Source of the DNA: Bacteroides acidifaciens
Lineage (GTDB): Bacteria; Bacteroidota; Bacteroidia; Bacteroidales; Bacteroidaceae
Direction: 5' to 3'
NCBI RefSeq assembly: GCF_903181435.1
Contig: NZ_CAEUHO010000004.1
Coordinates: forward strand, 1,116,001 to 1,180,000
DNA length: 64,000 nucleotides
Shown: positions 54,380-61,982 of the stretch, piece by piece
How the letters are laid out: the number at the start of each line of letters is the position of its first letter
How positions within the stretch are numbered: position 1 is the first letter of the stretch
The notes under the pieces: generated by a model
Told to the model about the DNA's origin: nothing
Database searches by the model: none
The model's input: only the letters and a program-made list of their open reading frames with translations
Program-made: the position numbers and the translations under genes

Positions 54380-56476
54380 ATGTTCGATTTAGTCACACGC
54401 GACATAAAATTTATCTCCGGCGTAGGGCCACAGAAGGCTGCCGTATTAAACAAGGAGCTGGAAATATACTCCTTGCATGATTTGATTTATTACTTCCCTT
54501 ACAAATACGTTGACCGGAGCCGCATCTATTACATTCACGAAATAGATGGCAATATGCCGTATATCCAACTGAAAGGAGAAATCCTCGGCTTCGAAACCAT
54601 CGGCGAAGGACGGCAACGACGTCTTACCGCTCACTTCTCGGACGGTACGGGCGTAGTGGATTTAGTGTGGTTTCAAGGAATAAAGTATATCCTAGGCAAA
54701 TATAAACTTCACGAAGAATATATCATCTTCGGCAAACCGACCGTTTTCAACGGGCGTATCAATGTAGCCCACCCCGATGTGGACAAGACGGATGACCTGA
54801 AACTTTCTTCCGTAGGTCTGCAACCTTATTATAATACGACGGAGAAAATGAAACGCAGCTTCCTCAACTCTCACGCGATTGAGAAGATGATGGCAGTTGT
54901 GATTCAGCAGATACAGGAACCTCTGCCCGAAACGCTTTCTCCCAAACTATTGGCGGAACACCATTTGATGCCGCTCACGGAAGCTCTTCGGAATATCCAC
55001 TTCCCGACAAATCCCGACTTGCTTCGCAGGGCGCAGTATCGTCTTAAATTCGAGGAACTGTTTTATGTACAGCTCAATATCCTCCGCTATGCCAAAGACA
55101 GGCAACGGAGATACCGCGGCTATATCTTTGAAAAAGTAGGCGACATATTCAATACGTTTTATACAAAGAACCTGCCTTTCCAACTTACCGGCGCACAGAA
55201 ACGGGTATTGAAAGAAATCCGCAACGACGTAGGCGGCGGACGGCAGATGAACCGTCTTTTGCAGGGAGATGTAGGTAGCGGGAAAACGCTCGTTGCCTTG
55301 ATGAGCATGCTGCTTGCCTTGGATAATGGTTATCAGGCGTGTATGATGGCACCTACCGAAATTCTGGCAAACCAGCATTATGAAACGATAAAGGAACTGC
55401 TTTTCGGAATGGATATCCGCGTTGAACTGCTGACCGGCTCCATCAAAGGGAAAAGAAGAGAAGCCATCCTTACCGGTCTGCTGACAGGCGACGTGCATAT
55501 CCTGATAGGAACCCATGCCGTCATCGAGGATACTGTCAACTTCTCCTCTTTGGGACTTGTCGTCATTGACGAACAGCACCGCTTTGGTGTGGCGCAACGC
55601 GCCCGCCTTTGGACCAAGAATAACCAACCGCCGCATGTGCTTGTTATGACTGCGACGCCCATTCCCCGTACACTGGCAATGACCCTGTATGGCGACTTGG
55701 ATGTTTCCGTTATTGACGAACTTCCCCCCGGCCGGAAACCGATAACCACCGTCCATCAGTTTGACAACCGCCGTGAGAGCATGTACCGTTTCGTACAGAA
55801 ACAAATTGACGAAGGACGTCAGGTTTATATCGTTTATCCTTTAATAAAGGAGAGCGAAAAGATTGACTTGAAGAATCTTGAAGAAGGTTACCAGTATATT
55901 CTTGAAGAATTTCCCAAGTGTACGGTTTGCAAGGTGCATGGCAAAATGAAAGCAGCCGAAAAAGACGAGCAGATGCAACTTTTCATTTCGGGAAAAGCAC
56001 AGATAATGGTAGCTACGACAGTAATCGAGGTAGGAGTGAACGTGCCCAACGCTTCGGTGATGATTATTGAAAATGCCGAACGTTTCGGACTCTCACAGTT
56101 GCACCAGTTGCGCGGTCGGGTAGGGCGTGGCGCCGACCAGTCTTATTGTATCCTGGTGACCAACTACAAACTGACCGAAGACACTCGTAAACGGCTTGAA
56201 ATCATGGTACGTACCAATGACGGCTTTGAAATAGCGGAGGCTGACCTGAAACTGCGCGGTCCCGGCGACCTCGAAGGAACCCAGCAGAGCGGTGTGGCTT
56301 TCGACTTGAAGATTGCCGATATTGCCCGTGACGGGCAACTGCTGCAATACGTACGTGCTATAGCCGAAGAGATTGTCGAGCAAGACCCTGCGGCACAGAA
56401 TCCGGAGAATGAAATACTATGGCGGCAACTCAAATCCCTGCGGAAAACGAATGTTAACTGGGCTGCCATTAGTTGA
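54380..56476 (+). CDS. recG: ATP-dependent DNA helicase RecG
   Basis: Remodels stalled replication forks and Holliday junctions. The 698-residue protein has the N-terminal wedge/OB domain (about 1-160; ISGVGPQKAAVLNKELEI at the start), helicase motif I GDVGSGKTLVALM, Ia APTEILANQHY, II DEQHRFGV, III MTATPIPRTLAM, and the C-terminal QLRGRVGRG with LKLRGPGDLEGTQQSG. All motifs are intact and the length is standard. It abuts ispD with no spacer, so the two are co-transcribed. Confidence 0.97.
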   Translation: MFDLVTRDIKFISGVGPQKAAVLNKELEIYSLHDLIYYFPYKYVDRSRIYYIHEIDGNMPYIQLKGEILGFETIGEGRQRRLTAHFSDGTGVVDLVWFQGIKYILGKYKLHEEYIIFGKPTVFNGRINVAHPDVDKTDDLKLSSVGLQPYYNTTEKMKRSFLNSHAIEKMMAVVIQQIQEPLPETLSPKLLAEHHLMPLTEALRNIHFPTNPDLLRRAQYRLKFEELFYVQLNILRYAKDRQRRYRGYIFEKVGDIFNTFYTKNLPFQLTGAQKRVLKEIRNDVGGGRQMNRLLQGDVGSGKTLVALMSMLLALDNGYQACMMAPTEILANQHYETIKELLFGMDIRVELLTGSIKGKRREAILTGLLTGDVHILIGTHAVIEDTVNFSSLGLVVIDEQHRFGVAQRARLWTKNNQPPHVLVMTATPIPRTLAMTLYGDLDVSVIDELPPGRKPITTVHQFDNRRESMYRFVQKQIDEGRQVYIVYPLIKESEKIDLKNLEEGYQYILEEFPKCTVCKVHGKMKAAEKDEQMQLFISGKAQIMVATTVIEVGVNVPNASVMIIENAERFGLSQLHQLRGRVGRGADQSYCILVTNYKLTEDTRKRLEIMVRTNDGFEIAEADLKLRGPGDLEGTQQSGVAFDLKIADIARDGQLLQYVRAIAEEIVEQDPAAQNPENEILWRQLKSLRKTNVNWAAIS

Positions 56477-56616
56477 AAAACGGTTAAACATGCGGTTTAT
56501 TTGCGAAAATGTGTTGCATAACATATTTGGCTCTTATCTCTCCTATTTATAGGGGTTTAAAGACTTATTTCTTTTCCCTTTTGTTGCTAATCATCTGAAA
56601 AATAGTTAATAACTCC

Positions 56617-56647
56617 CTTGTTGTTTCGTAGGAAAATACTACCTTTG
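56617..56647 (+). promoter_or_regulatory. ndk promoter
   Basis: CTTG (56617-56620), 19 bases, TACCTTTG (56640-56647). The -7 is a full match, giving a leader of about 45 nt. Confidence 0.8.
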
Positions 56648-56699
56648 GGGGAATTTTTTTAGTAAATGTATCGTTTAACCATTTGAAAAGTCGAGTATT

Positions 56700-57164
56700 A
56701 TGCTTGAAAAAACGCTGGTCATTTTAAAACCGTGTACCCTACAACGGGGACTGATTGGTGAGATTACTCATCGTTTCGAACGTAAAGGATTGCGGTTGGC
56801 CGGCATGAAGATGATGCGACTGACAGATGAATTGCTAAGTGAACATTATGCCCACCTCAGTGGCAAACCGTTCTTTCAGCGTGTGAAAGATTCAATGATG
56901 ACAGCTCCTGTTATCGTTTGCTGTTTTGAAGGTGTGGATGCTATTCAAACAGTCCGTACGTTGGCGGGACCAACTAATGGACGTCTGGCTGCCCCGGGAA
57001 CCATTCGTGGGGATTACAGCATGAGTTTTCAAGAGAATATAGTTCATGCTTCCGATTCACCGGAGACTGCAGCTATTGAATTAAAGAGATTTTTTAAACC
57101 GGAAGAGATATTCGATTATAAACAGGCGACATTTGACTACCTGTATGCAAACGACGAATATTAA
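56700..57164 (+). CDS. ndk: Nucleoside-diphosphate kinase
   Basis: Balances nucleoside triphosphate pools by phosphate transfer through a histidine. The 154-residue protein shows TLVILKPCTLQRGLIGEI at the start, the catalytic His in GDYSMSFQENIVHASDSPET and the RTLAGPTNGRLAAPGTIRGD segment. The NIVHASDS motif is the usual NDK signature. It has its own promoter and is followed by the M23 peptidase gene after 19 bases. Confidence 0.95.
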   Translation: MLEKTLVILKPCTLQRGLIGEITHRFERKGLRLAGMKMMRLTDELLSEHYAHLSGKPFFQRVKDSMMTAPVIVCCFEGVDAIQTVRTLAGPTNGRLAAPGTIRGDYSMSFQENIVHASDSPETAAIELKRFFKPEEIFDYKQATFDYLYANDEY

Positions 57165-57183
57165 ATGAATTGACAAAGAACGA

Positions 57184-58056
57184 ATGAATTTCAATTGCAT
57201 TATTAAAACAGGATTGGTGGCCGTAGCGGCTATGGTTAGTCTGAGCTCTTTCTCTCAAGACCTGATTGCCCGCCAGGCACCGATAGACAAGAAATTAAAA
57301 TCTGTAGACTCTTTGGCATTGCAAAAGCAAATCCGCACCGAACAGTCCGAATACCCTGCCCTAAGTCTTTATCCTAACTGGAACAACCAGTATGTACATG
57401 CTTATGGAAACGCTATTATCCCTGAAACTTACACTATTGACCTGACAGGCTTCCATATGCCGACTCCGAGCACGAAGATTACTTCGCCTTTCGGACCCCG
57501 TTGGAGAAGAATGCACAATGGACTTGATTTGAAAGTGAACATCGGGGATACTATTGTGGCAGCTTTTGACGGTAAAGTGCGTATCGTAAAATACGAGCGT
57601 AGAGGATATGGTAAATATGTCGTTATCCGTCATGATAATGGATTGGAAACTGTATATGGTCACTTGTCCAAACAATTGGTTGAAGAAAACCAATTAGTGA
57701 AAGCCGGAGAAGTAATTGGTTTGGGTGGTAATACAGGCCGCTCTACCGGTTCGCACCTGCATTTTGAAACCCGTTTCTTGGGAATTGCAATCAATCCGGT
57801 TTATATGTTCGACTTCCCGAAACAAGATATCGTTGCCGATACTTATACGTTCAGAAAGACAAAAAGCGTGAAACGTGCAGGCTCACATGATACTCAGGTA
57901 GCTGATGGCGCAATCCGCTATCATAAGGTGAAGAGTGGAGATACTTTATCACGCATTGCCAAATTGCGTGGAGTGTCAGTCAGCACACTTTGTAAATTGA
58001 ACCGTATCAAGCCGACTACAACTTTGCGTATCGGACAGGTTTTGCGTTGTTCATAA
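57184..58056 (+). CDS. M23-family peptidoglycan endopeptidase with LysM
   Basis: A 290-residue exported protein. The signal peptide ends near SLSSFSQ. The M23 (lysostaphin-type) domain, about 98-215, has the zinc motif HNGLDL, the YGHL and SHLHFET sequences with the remaining ligands, all intact. A C-terminal LysM domain (about 240-290; YHKVKSGDTLSRIAKLRGVS) binds peptidoglycan. It probably cuts peptide cross-links in the cell wall during growth or division. A terminator follows. Confidence 0.93.
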   Translation: MNFNCIIKTGLVAVAAMVSLSSFSQDLIARQAPIDKKLKSVDSLALQKQIRTEQSEYPALSLYPNWNNQYVHAYGNAIIPETYTIDLTGFHMPTPSTKITSPFGPRWRRMHNGLDLKVNIGDTIVAAFDGKVRIVKYERRGYGKYVVIRHDNGLETVYGHLSKQLVEENQLVKAGEVIGLGGNTGRSTGSHLHFETRFLGIAINPVYMFDFPKQDIVADTYTFRKTKSVKRAGSHDTQVADGAIRYHKVKSGDTLSRIAKLRGVSVSTLCKLNRIKPTTTLRIGQVLRCS

Positions 58057-58094
58057 ACTCGCTTGCTTATAAAACAGTAATACAATAGCTTTGG

Positions 58095-58140
58095 AAGAGG
58101 GCACTTTAATATAATTTAGAGTGCCCTCTTTCTGTTTTTA
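58095..58140 (+). terminator. Intrinsic terminator of the M23 gene
   Basis: AAGAGGGCACT (58095-58105) pairs perfectly with AGTGCCCTCTT (58120-58130) around a 14-nt loop and is followed by a T-rich tract. Confidence 0.9.
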
Positions 58141-58178
58141 CTTAATTATTGTTACCTTTGCGCACTATTTGGAAGAAG

Positions 58179-58721
58179 ATGAAAGATACCAAGCAACAAT
58201 TTGAACATGTCATCGCTTTGTGCCGTGACTTATTTTCCAAGAAGCTGCACGATTACGGGTCTGCGTGGCGTATCCTGCGTCCGGCTTCTGTAACTGACCA
58301 GATTTTTATCAAAGCCAACCGGATCCGTAGTATCGAAACTAAGGGAGTGACCTTGATTGATGAAGGAATCCGTGCTGAATTTATCGCAATTGTCAACTAT
58401 GGCATTATCGGACTTATCCAGTTGGAGTTGGGTTATGCCGAATCTGCCGATATCAGTAATGAAGAAGCGATGGCTTTATATGATAAATACACTAAAGAAG
58501 CATTAGAACTGATGCTTGCCAAAAATCATGACTATGACGAGGCTTGGCGGAGTATGCGTGTCAGCTCTTACACAGACTTGATTTTGATGAAGATATACCG
58601 TACCAAGCAGATTGAAAGCTTGTCCGGCAATACATTGGTGTCCGAGGGAATCGACGCCAATTACATGGATATGATAAATTACTCTGTTTTCGGACTCATA
58701 AAGATAGAATTTGAAGGATAA
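58179..58721 (+). CDS. DUF1599 protein with two repeats
   Basis: A 180-residue protein of the DUF1599 family, which has been proposed to be associated with nucleotide modification. It consists of two similar halves: the first with LCRDLFSKKLHDYGSAWRIL, the second with LELMLAKNHDYDEAWRSMR. Each ends in (I/V)xxGI(R/D)A...NYxxxGLI(Q/K)(L/I)E. His-Asp-Tyr and Ala-Trp-Arg recur at matching positions. The start is the ATG at 58179; TACCTTTG (58153-58160) is the -7, so longer starts are excluded. The next gene begins inside its last codons. Confidence 0.85.
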   Translation: MKDTKQQFEHVIALCRDLFSKKLHDYGSAWRILRPASVTDQIFIKANRIRSIETKGVTLIDEGIRAEFIAIVNYGIIGLIQLELGYAESADISNEEAMALYDKYTKEALELMLAKNHDYDEAWRSMRVSSYTDLILMKIYRTKQIESLSGNTLVSEGIDANYMDMINYSVFGLIKIEFEG

Positions 58722-59997
58722 GAACCTACATATCATTCAGGGAGTAGTAGCAAATACCGGTCGCTTTCTTTTAGCGGCTTCGTTTATTTTCTCCGGGTTT
58801 GTGAAGGCAGTTGATCCGCTGGGTTTCCAGTACAAGATACAGGATTATCTGACAGCATTCGGCATGGCTTCCTGGTTTCCTTCATTTTTCCCTCTGTTGG
58901 GGGGCATTACGCTATCCGCCATTGAGTTTTTTGTCGGCATCTCCCTGTTCTTTGGTACGCGGAGAACACTTGCCTCTTCATTGGCGTTGATGCTGATGAT
59001 TGTCATGACACCGTTGACTCTGTATCTTGCAATCTTCGATCCGGTTTCAGACTGCGGTTGTTTCGGTGATGCCTGGATATTGACGAATTGGGAAACATTC
59101 GGTAAGAACGTCATACTGTTGCTTGCAGCAATCGCAGCATTCCGTTACAGAACGATGCTGATTCGCTTTATCAGTGTGAAAATGGAATGGCTGGTTTCCT
59201 CATATACACTCTTCTTTGTATTTTCCCTGTCATTCTATTGCTTGGACCGTTTGCCTGTTTTAGACTTTCGCCCCTACAAGATAGGAAAGAATATTCCGGA
59301 GGGAATGACAATGCCCGAAGGGGCAAAACCAAGTGTATATGAAAGTATCTTTATCTTAGAGAAGAATGGGGAAAAGAAAGAGTTTACGCTGGATAACTAT
59401 CCGGACAGTACGTGGACATTTGTCGACACACGTACCAAACTCAAAGAAAAAGGCTATGAACCGCCTATCCATGATTTCTCTATGATGGACCTGCGTACGG
59501 GAGACGATATAACGGAAGAGGTATTGACTGATATGGGATATACTTTCCTGTTGGTTGCTCATCGGATTGAAGAAGCGGACGACAGTAATATCGACTTGAT
59601 TAACGAAATATATGATTACTCGGTGGAACATGGTTATAAGTTCTATTGCCTGACTTCATCACCTGAGGAACAGATAGAACTGTGGAAGGATAAGACCGGA
59701 GCGGAATATCCTTTTTGCCAGATGGATGATATAACGTTGAAGACGATGGTACGCTCCAACCCGGGATTGATGTTGATAAAGAACGGGACGATTCTGAATA
59801 AATGGAGTGACGAGGATATACCGGATGAATATGTGCTGACCGACAAACTGGAAAATCTGCCGTTGGGACAGAAGAAGATGGTGAGCGACGTCCACACCGT
59901 GGGATATGTATTGTTGTGGTTCATCATTCCATTGCTGTTGGTATCGGGAGTGGATGTCCTGGTCGTTCGTCGCAGAGAACGGAAATCCGTTAAATAG
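58711..59997 (+). CDS. BT_3928-family DoxX/MauE-like membrane protein with thioredoxin-like domain
   Basis: A 428-residue membrane protein. The first 160 residues hold four helices of the DoxX/MauE type with SDCGCFGD (C115, C117), a pair often linked to thiol or quinone chemistry. Another helix (about 165-180) leads to a soluble part that looks like a thioredoxin fold (about 265-390; YTFLLVAHRIEEADDSNIDL, then NPGLMLIKNGTILNKW) but lacks a CxxC. A last helix is at 393-415. The start is TTG at 58711, overlapping the DUF1599 stop by 11 bases, which implies coupling. tpiA follows after 57 bases. Confidence 0.82.
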   Translation: MKDKNLHIIQGVVANTGRFLLAASFIFSGFVKAVDPLGFQYKIQDYLTAFGMASWFPSFFPLLGGITLSAIEFFVGISLFFGTRRTLASSLALMLMIVMTPLTLYLAIFDPVSDCGCFGDAWILTNWETFGKNVILLLAAIAAFRYRTMLIRFISVKMEWLVSSYTLFFVFSLSFYCLDRLPVLDFRPYKIGKNIPEGMTMPEGAKPSVYESIFILEKNGEKKEFTLDNYPDSTWTFVDTRTKLKEKGYEPPIHDFSMMDLRTGDDITEEVLTDMGYTFLLVAHRIEEADDSNIDLINEIYDYSVEHGYKFYCLTSSPEEQIELWKDKTGAEYPFCQMDDITLKTMVRSNPGLMLIKNGTILNKWSDEDIPDEYVLTDKLENLPLGQKKMVSDVHTVGYVLLWFIIPLLLVSGVDVLVVRRRERKSVK

Positions 59998-60054
59998 TAA
60001 AATCGTAAATAAGAAAATAGTAAATTTATTAACCCTTTAAATAAAGAAAACAAA

Positions 60055-60813
60055 ATGAGAAAGAACATTGTTGCAGGAAACTGGAAAATGAACAAAACCC
60101 TTCAAGAGGGTATCGCTTTGGCTAAAGAATTGAACGAAGCATTGGCTAACGAAAAGCCTAACTGTGATGTAATCATCTGTACTCCGTTTATCCACTTGGC
60201 TTCTGTTACTCCGTTGGTAGACGCTGCTAAGATCGGTGTAGGTGCTGAAAACTGTGCTGATAAAGTATCAGGCGCATATACAGGTGAAGTTTCTGCAGAG
60301 ATGGTTGCTTCTACCGGTGCGAAATATGTCATCCTGGGTCACTCTGAACGTCGTGCTTACTACGGCGAAACAGTTGCTATCCTCGAAGAAAAAGTAAAAT
60401 TGGCTTTGGCTAACGGCCTGACTCCGATTTTCTGTATCGGTGAAGTATTGGAAGAACGCGAAGCTAACAAGCAGAATGAAGTGGTAGCTGCTCAGATGGA
60501 ATCTGTATTCTCTCTGTCTGCTGAAGACTTCTCTAAGATTGTATTGGCTTACGAGCCGGTTTGGGCTATTGGTACAGGAAAAACTGCTTCTCCTGAACAA
60601 GCTCAGGAAATCCACGCTTTCATCCGTTCAATCGTAGCTGACAAGTATGGTAAAGAAATCGCAGACAATACTTCTATCCTTTATGGTGGTAGCTGCAAGC
60701 CTTCTAACGCTAAAGAACTGTTTGCTAATCCGGACGTTGACGGTGGTTTGATTGGCGGTGCTGCTCTGAAAGTATCTGATTTCAAAGGTATCATTGATGC
60801 ATTTAACGCATAA
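60055..60813 (+). CDS. tpiA: Triosephosphate isomerase
   Basis: Interconverts dihydroxyacetone phosphate and glyceraldehyde 3-phosphate in glycolysis. The 252-residue TIM barrel has NWKMNK (catalytic Lys), [12 protein letters not shown] (catalytic His), [14 protein letters not shown] (catalytic Glu) and [10 protein letters not shown] for phosphate binding. The gap before it is filled with A/T-rich AAATAGTAAAT-like repeats. A short stem-loop ends it. Confidence 0.97.
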   Translation: MRKNIVAGNWKMNKTLQEGIALAKELNEALANEKPNCDVIICTPFIHLASVTPLVDAAKIGVGAENCADKVSGAYTGEVSAEMVASTGAKYVILGHSERRAYYGETVAILEEKVKLALANGLTPIFCIGEVLEEREANKQNEVVAAQMESVFSLSAEDFSKIVLAYEPVWAIGTGKTASPEQAQEIHAFIRSIVADKYGKEIADNTSILYGGSCKPSNAKELFANPDVDGGLIGGAALKVSDFKGIIDAFNA

Positions 60814-60827
60814 TTAAAACTTATTTC

Positions 60828-60858
60828 AGGCACGGATTTCACGGTCCGTGCCTAATAT
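60828..60858 (+). terminator. Stem-loop after tpiA, related to the repeat at 26.5 kb
   Basis: AGGCACGGA (60828-60836) pairs perfectly with TCCGTGCCT (60845-60853) around an 8-nt loop. It is followed by A/T-rich but not T-pure sequence, so termination may be partial. The SPOR gene starts 14 bases after the stem. Confidence 0.6.
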
Positions 60859-60866
60859 TATTTATA

Positions 60867-61316
60867 ATGAGAAAACTAGCTTTACTTACTTTATTGTTGG
60901 TTTTGGCAGGTGTCGGCGTACAAGCACAGAACATTGTCAAAAGCTTGGAACGTACAGTGCCGGGACAGGGGAAAGTGACTATTCATCAAGACCCCCGTAT
61001 TGGAGCTCTGATTGGTGTGGAGCGTCCTGCGACAGGTGAACATAAAGTAATAAAGGCTTCCGGATACAGGATACAGGCGTATGCGGGTAATAATACCCGT
61101 CAGGCGAAGAATGATGCCTATCATGTGGCTTCACGTATCAAAGAGCATTTTCCGGAATTGCCGATATATACTTCCTTCACTCCGCCCCGTTGGCTTTGCC
61201 GTGTGGGTGATTTCCGGAGCATTGAAGAAGCGGACGCAATGATGCGTCGGTTGAAAGCTACCGGTGTGTTTAAAGAGGTTTCTATTGTAAGAGACCAGAT
61301 AAATATCCCTTTATAA
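60867..61316 (+). CDS. SPOR-domain protein
   Basis: A 149-residue exported protein. The signal peptide ends at GVGVQAQ. The C-terminal SPOR domain (about 66-145; [20 protein letters not shown], then [20 protein letters not shown]) binds denuded peptidoglycan glycans, often at division sites. The short middle segment has no domain. The gene lies between tpiA and folE, 7 bases before folE, and is probably co-transcribed with folE. Confidence 0.9.
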   Translation: MRKLALLTLLLVLAGVGVQAQNIVKSLERTVPGQGKVTIHQDPRIGALIGVERPATGEHKVIKASGYRIQAYAGNNTRQAKNDAYHVASRIKEHFPELPIYTSFTPPRWLCRVGDFRSIEEADAMMRRLKATGVFKEVSIVRDQINIPL

Positions 61317-61323
61317 ATCTATC

Positions 61324-61914
61324 ATGTTAGGAAAAGAAGAAATTATCTCTCCGAATTTGGAAGAGTTGAAAAGTCATTATCACAGTATTATAACTTTGTT
61401 GGGTGAGGATGCCGAACGGGAAGGATTGTTGAAAACCCCCGAACGAGTGGCGAAAGCGATGTTGAGTCTGACAAAGGGTTATCATATGGATCCTCACGAA
61501 GTGCTTCGGTCTGCTAAATTTCAGGAAGAATATAGCCAGATGGTGATTGTGAAGGACATTGATTTCTTCTCTCTTTGCGAACATCACATGCTGCCGTTCT
61601 ACGGAAAGGCGCACGTGGCTTATATCCCTAACGGCTATATCACCGGGTTAAGTAAGATTGCCCGTGTAGTCGATATTTTCTCTCACCGTCTGCAAGTGCA
61701 GGAACGCATGACGCTGCAAATCAAAGAATGTATTCAGGAAACATTGAATCCATTAGGAGTAATGGTTGTAGTGGAAGCAAAGCATATGTGCATGCAAATG
61801 CGCGGTGTGGAAAAACAAAACTCCATTACTACTACTTCAGACTTTACAGGCGCTTTCAATCAGGCAAAGACACGTGAGGAGTTTATGAATCTGATTCAAC
61901 ACGGAACTTTGTAG
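61324..61914 (+). CDS. folE: GTP cyclohydrolase I
   Basis: First step of tetrahydrofolate (pterin) synthesis: GTP to dihydroneopterin triphosphate. The 196-residue enzyme shows the zinc ligands in [20 protein letters not shown], then [22 protein letters not shown], and [20 protein letters not shown]. The length and motifs are typical of type IA. A pair of GC-rich direct repeats separates it from the convergent dnaG. Confidence 0.96.
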   Translation: MLGKEEIISPNLEELKSHYHSIITLLGEDAEREGLLKTPERVAKAMLSLTKGYHMDPHEVLRSAKFQEEYSQMVIVKDIDFFSLCEHHMLPFYGKAHVAYIPNGYITGLSKIARVVDIFSHRLQVQERMTLQIKECIQETLNPLGVMVVVEAKHMCMQMRGVEKQNSITTTSDFTGAFNQAKTREEFMNLIQHGTL

Positions 61915-61938
61915 AGAGACACTTGGAAACGTGATTTC

Positions 61939-61980
61939 TGTCCGGCACCGGGGGAAGAGAGTGTCCGGCATCGGGGGAAG
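61939..61980. repeat. Two direct copies of a GC-rich 19-bp repeat
   Basis: TGTCCGGCACCGGGGGAAG (61939-61957) and TGTCCGGCATCGGGGGAAG (61962-61980) differ at one base and have a 23-bp period. They fill the gap between the convergent folE and dnaG stops. Related copies are at 28654 and 28701. Confidence 0.8.
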
Positions 61981-61982
61981 GA

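Noticed and set aside
54947..55804. A 285-codon open frame on the minus strand
   Set aside because: It is antisense to the helicase motifs of recG and shows no family signal.
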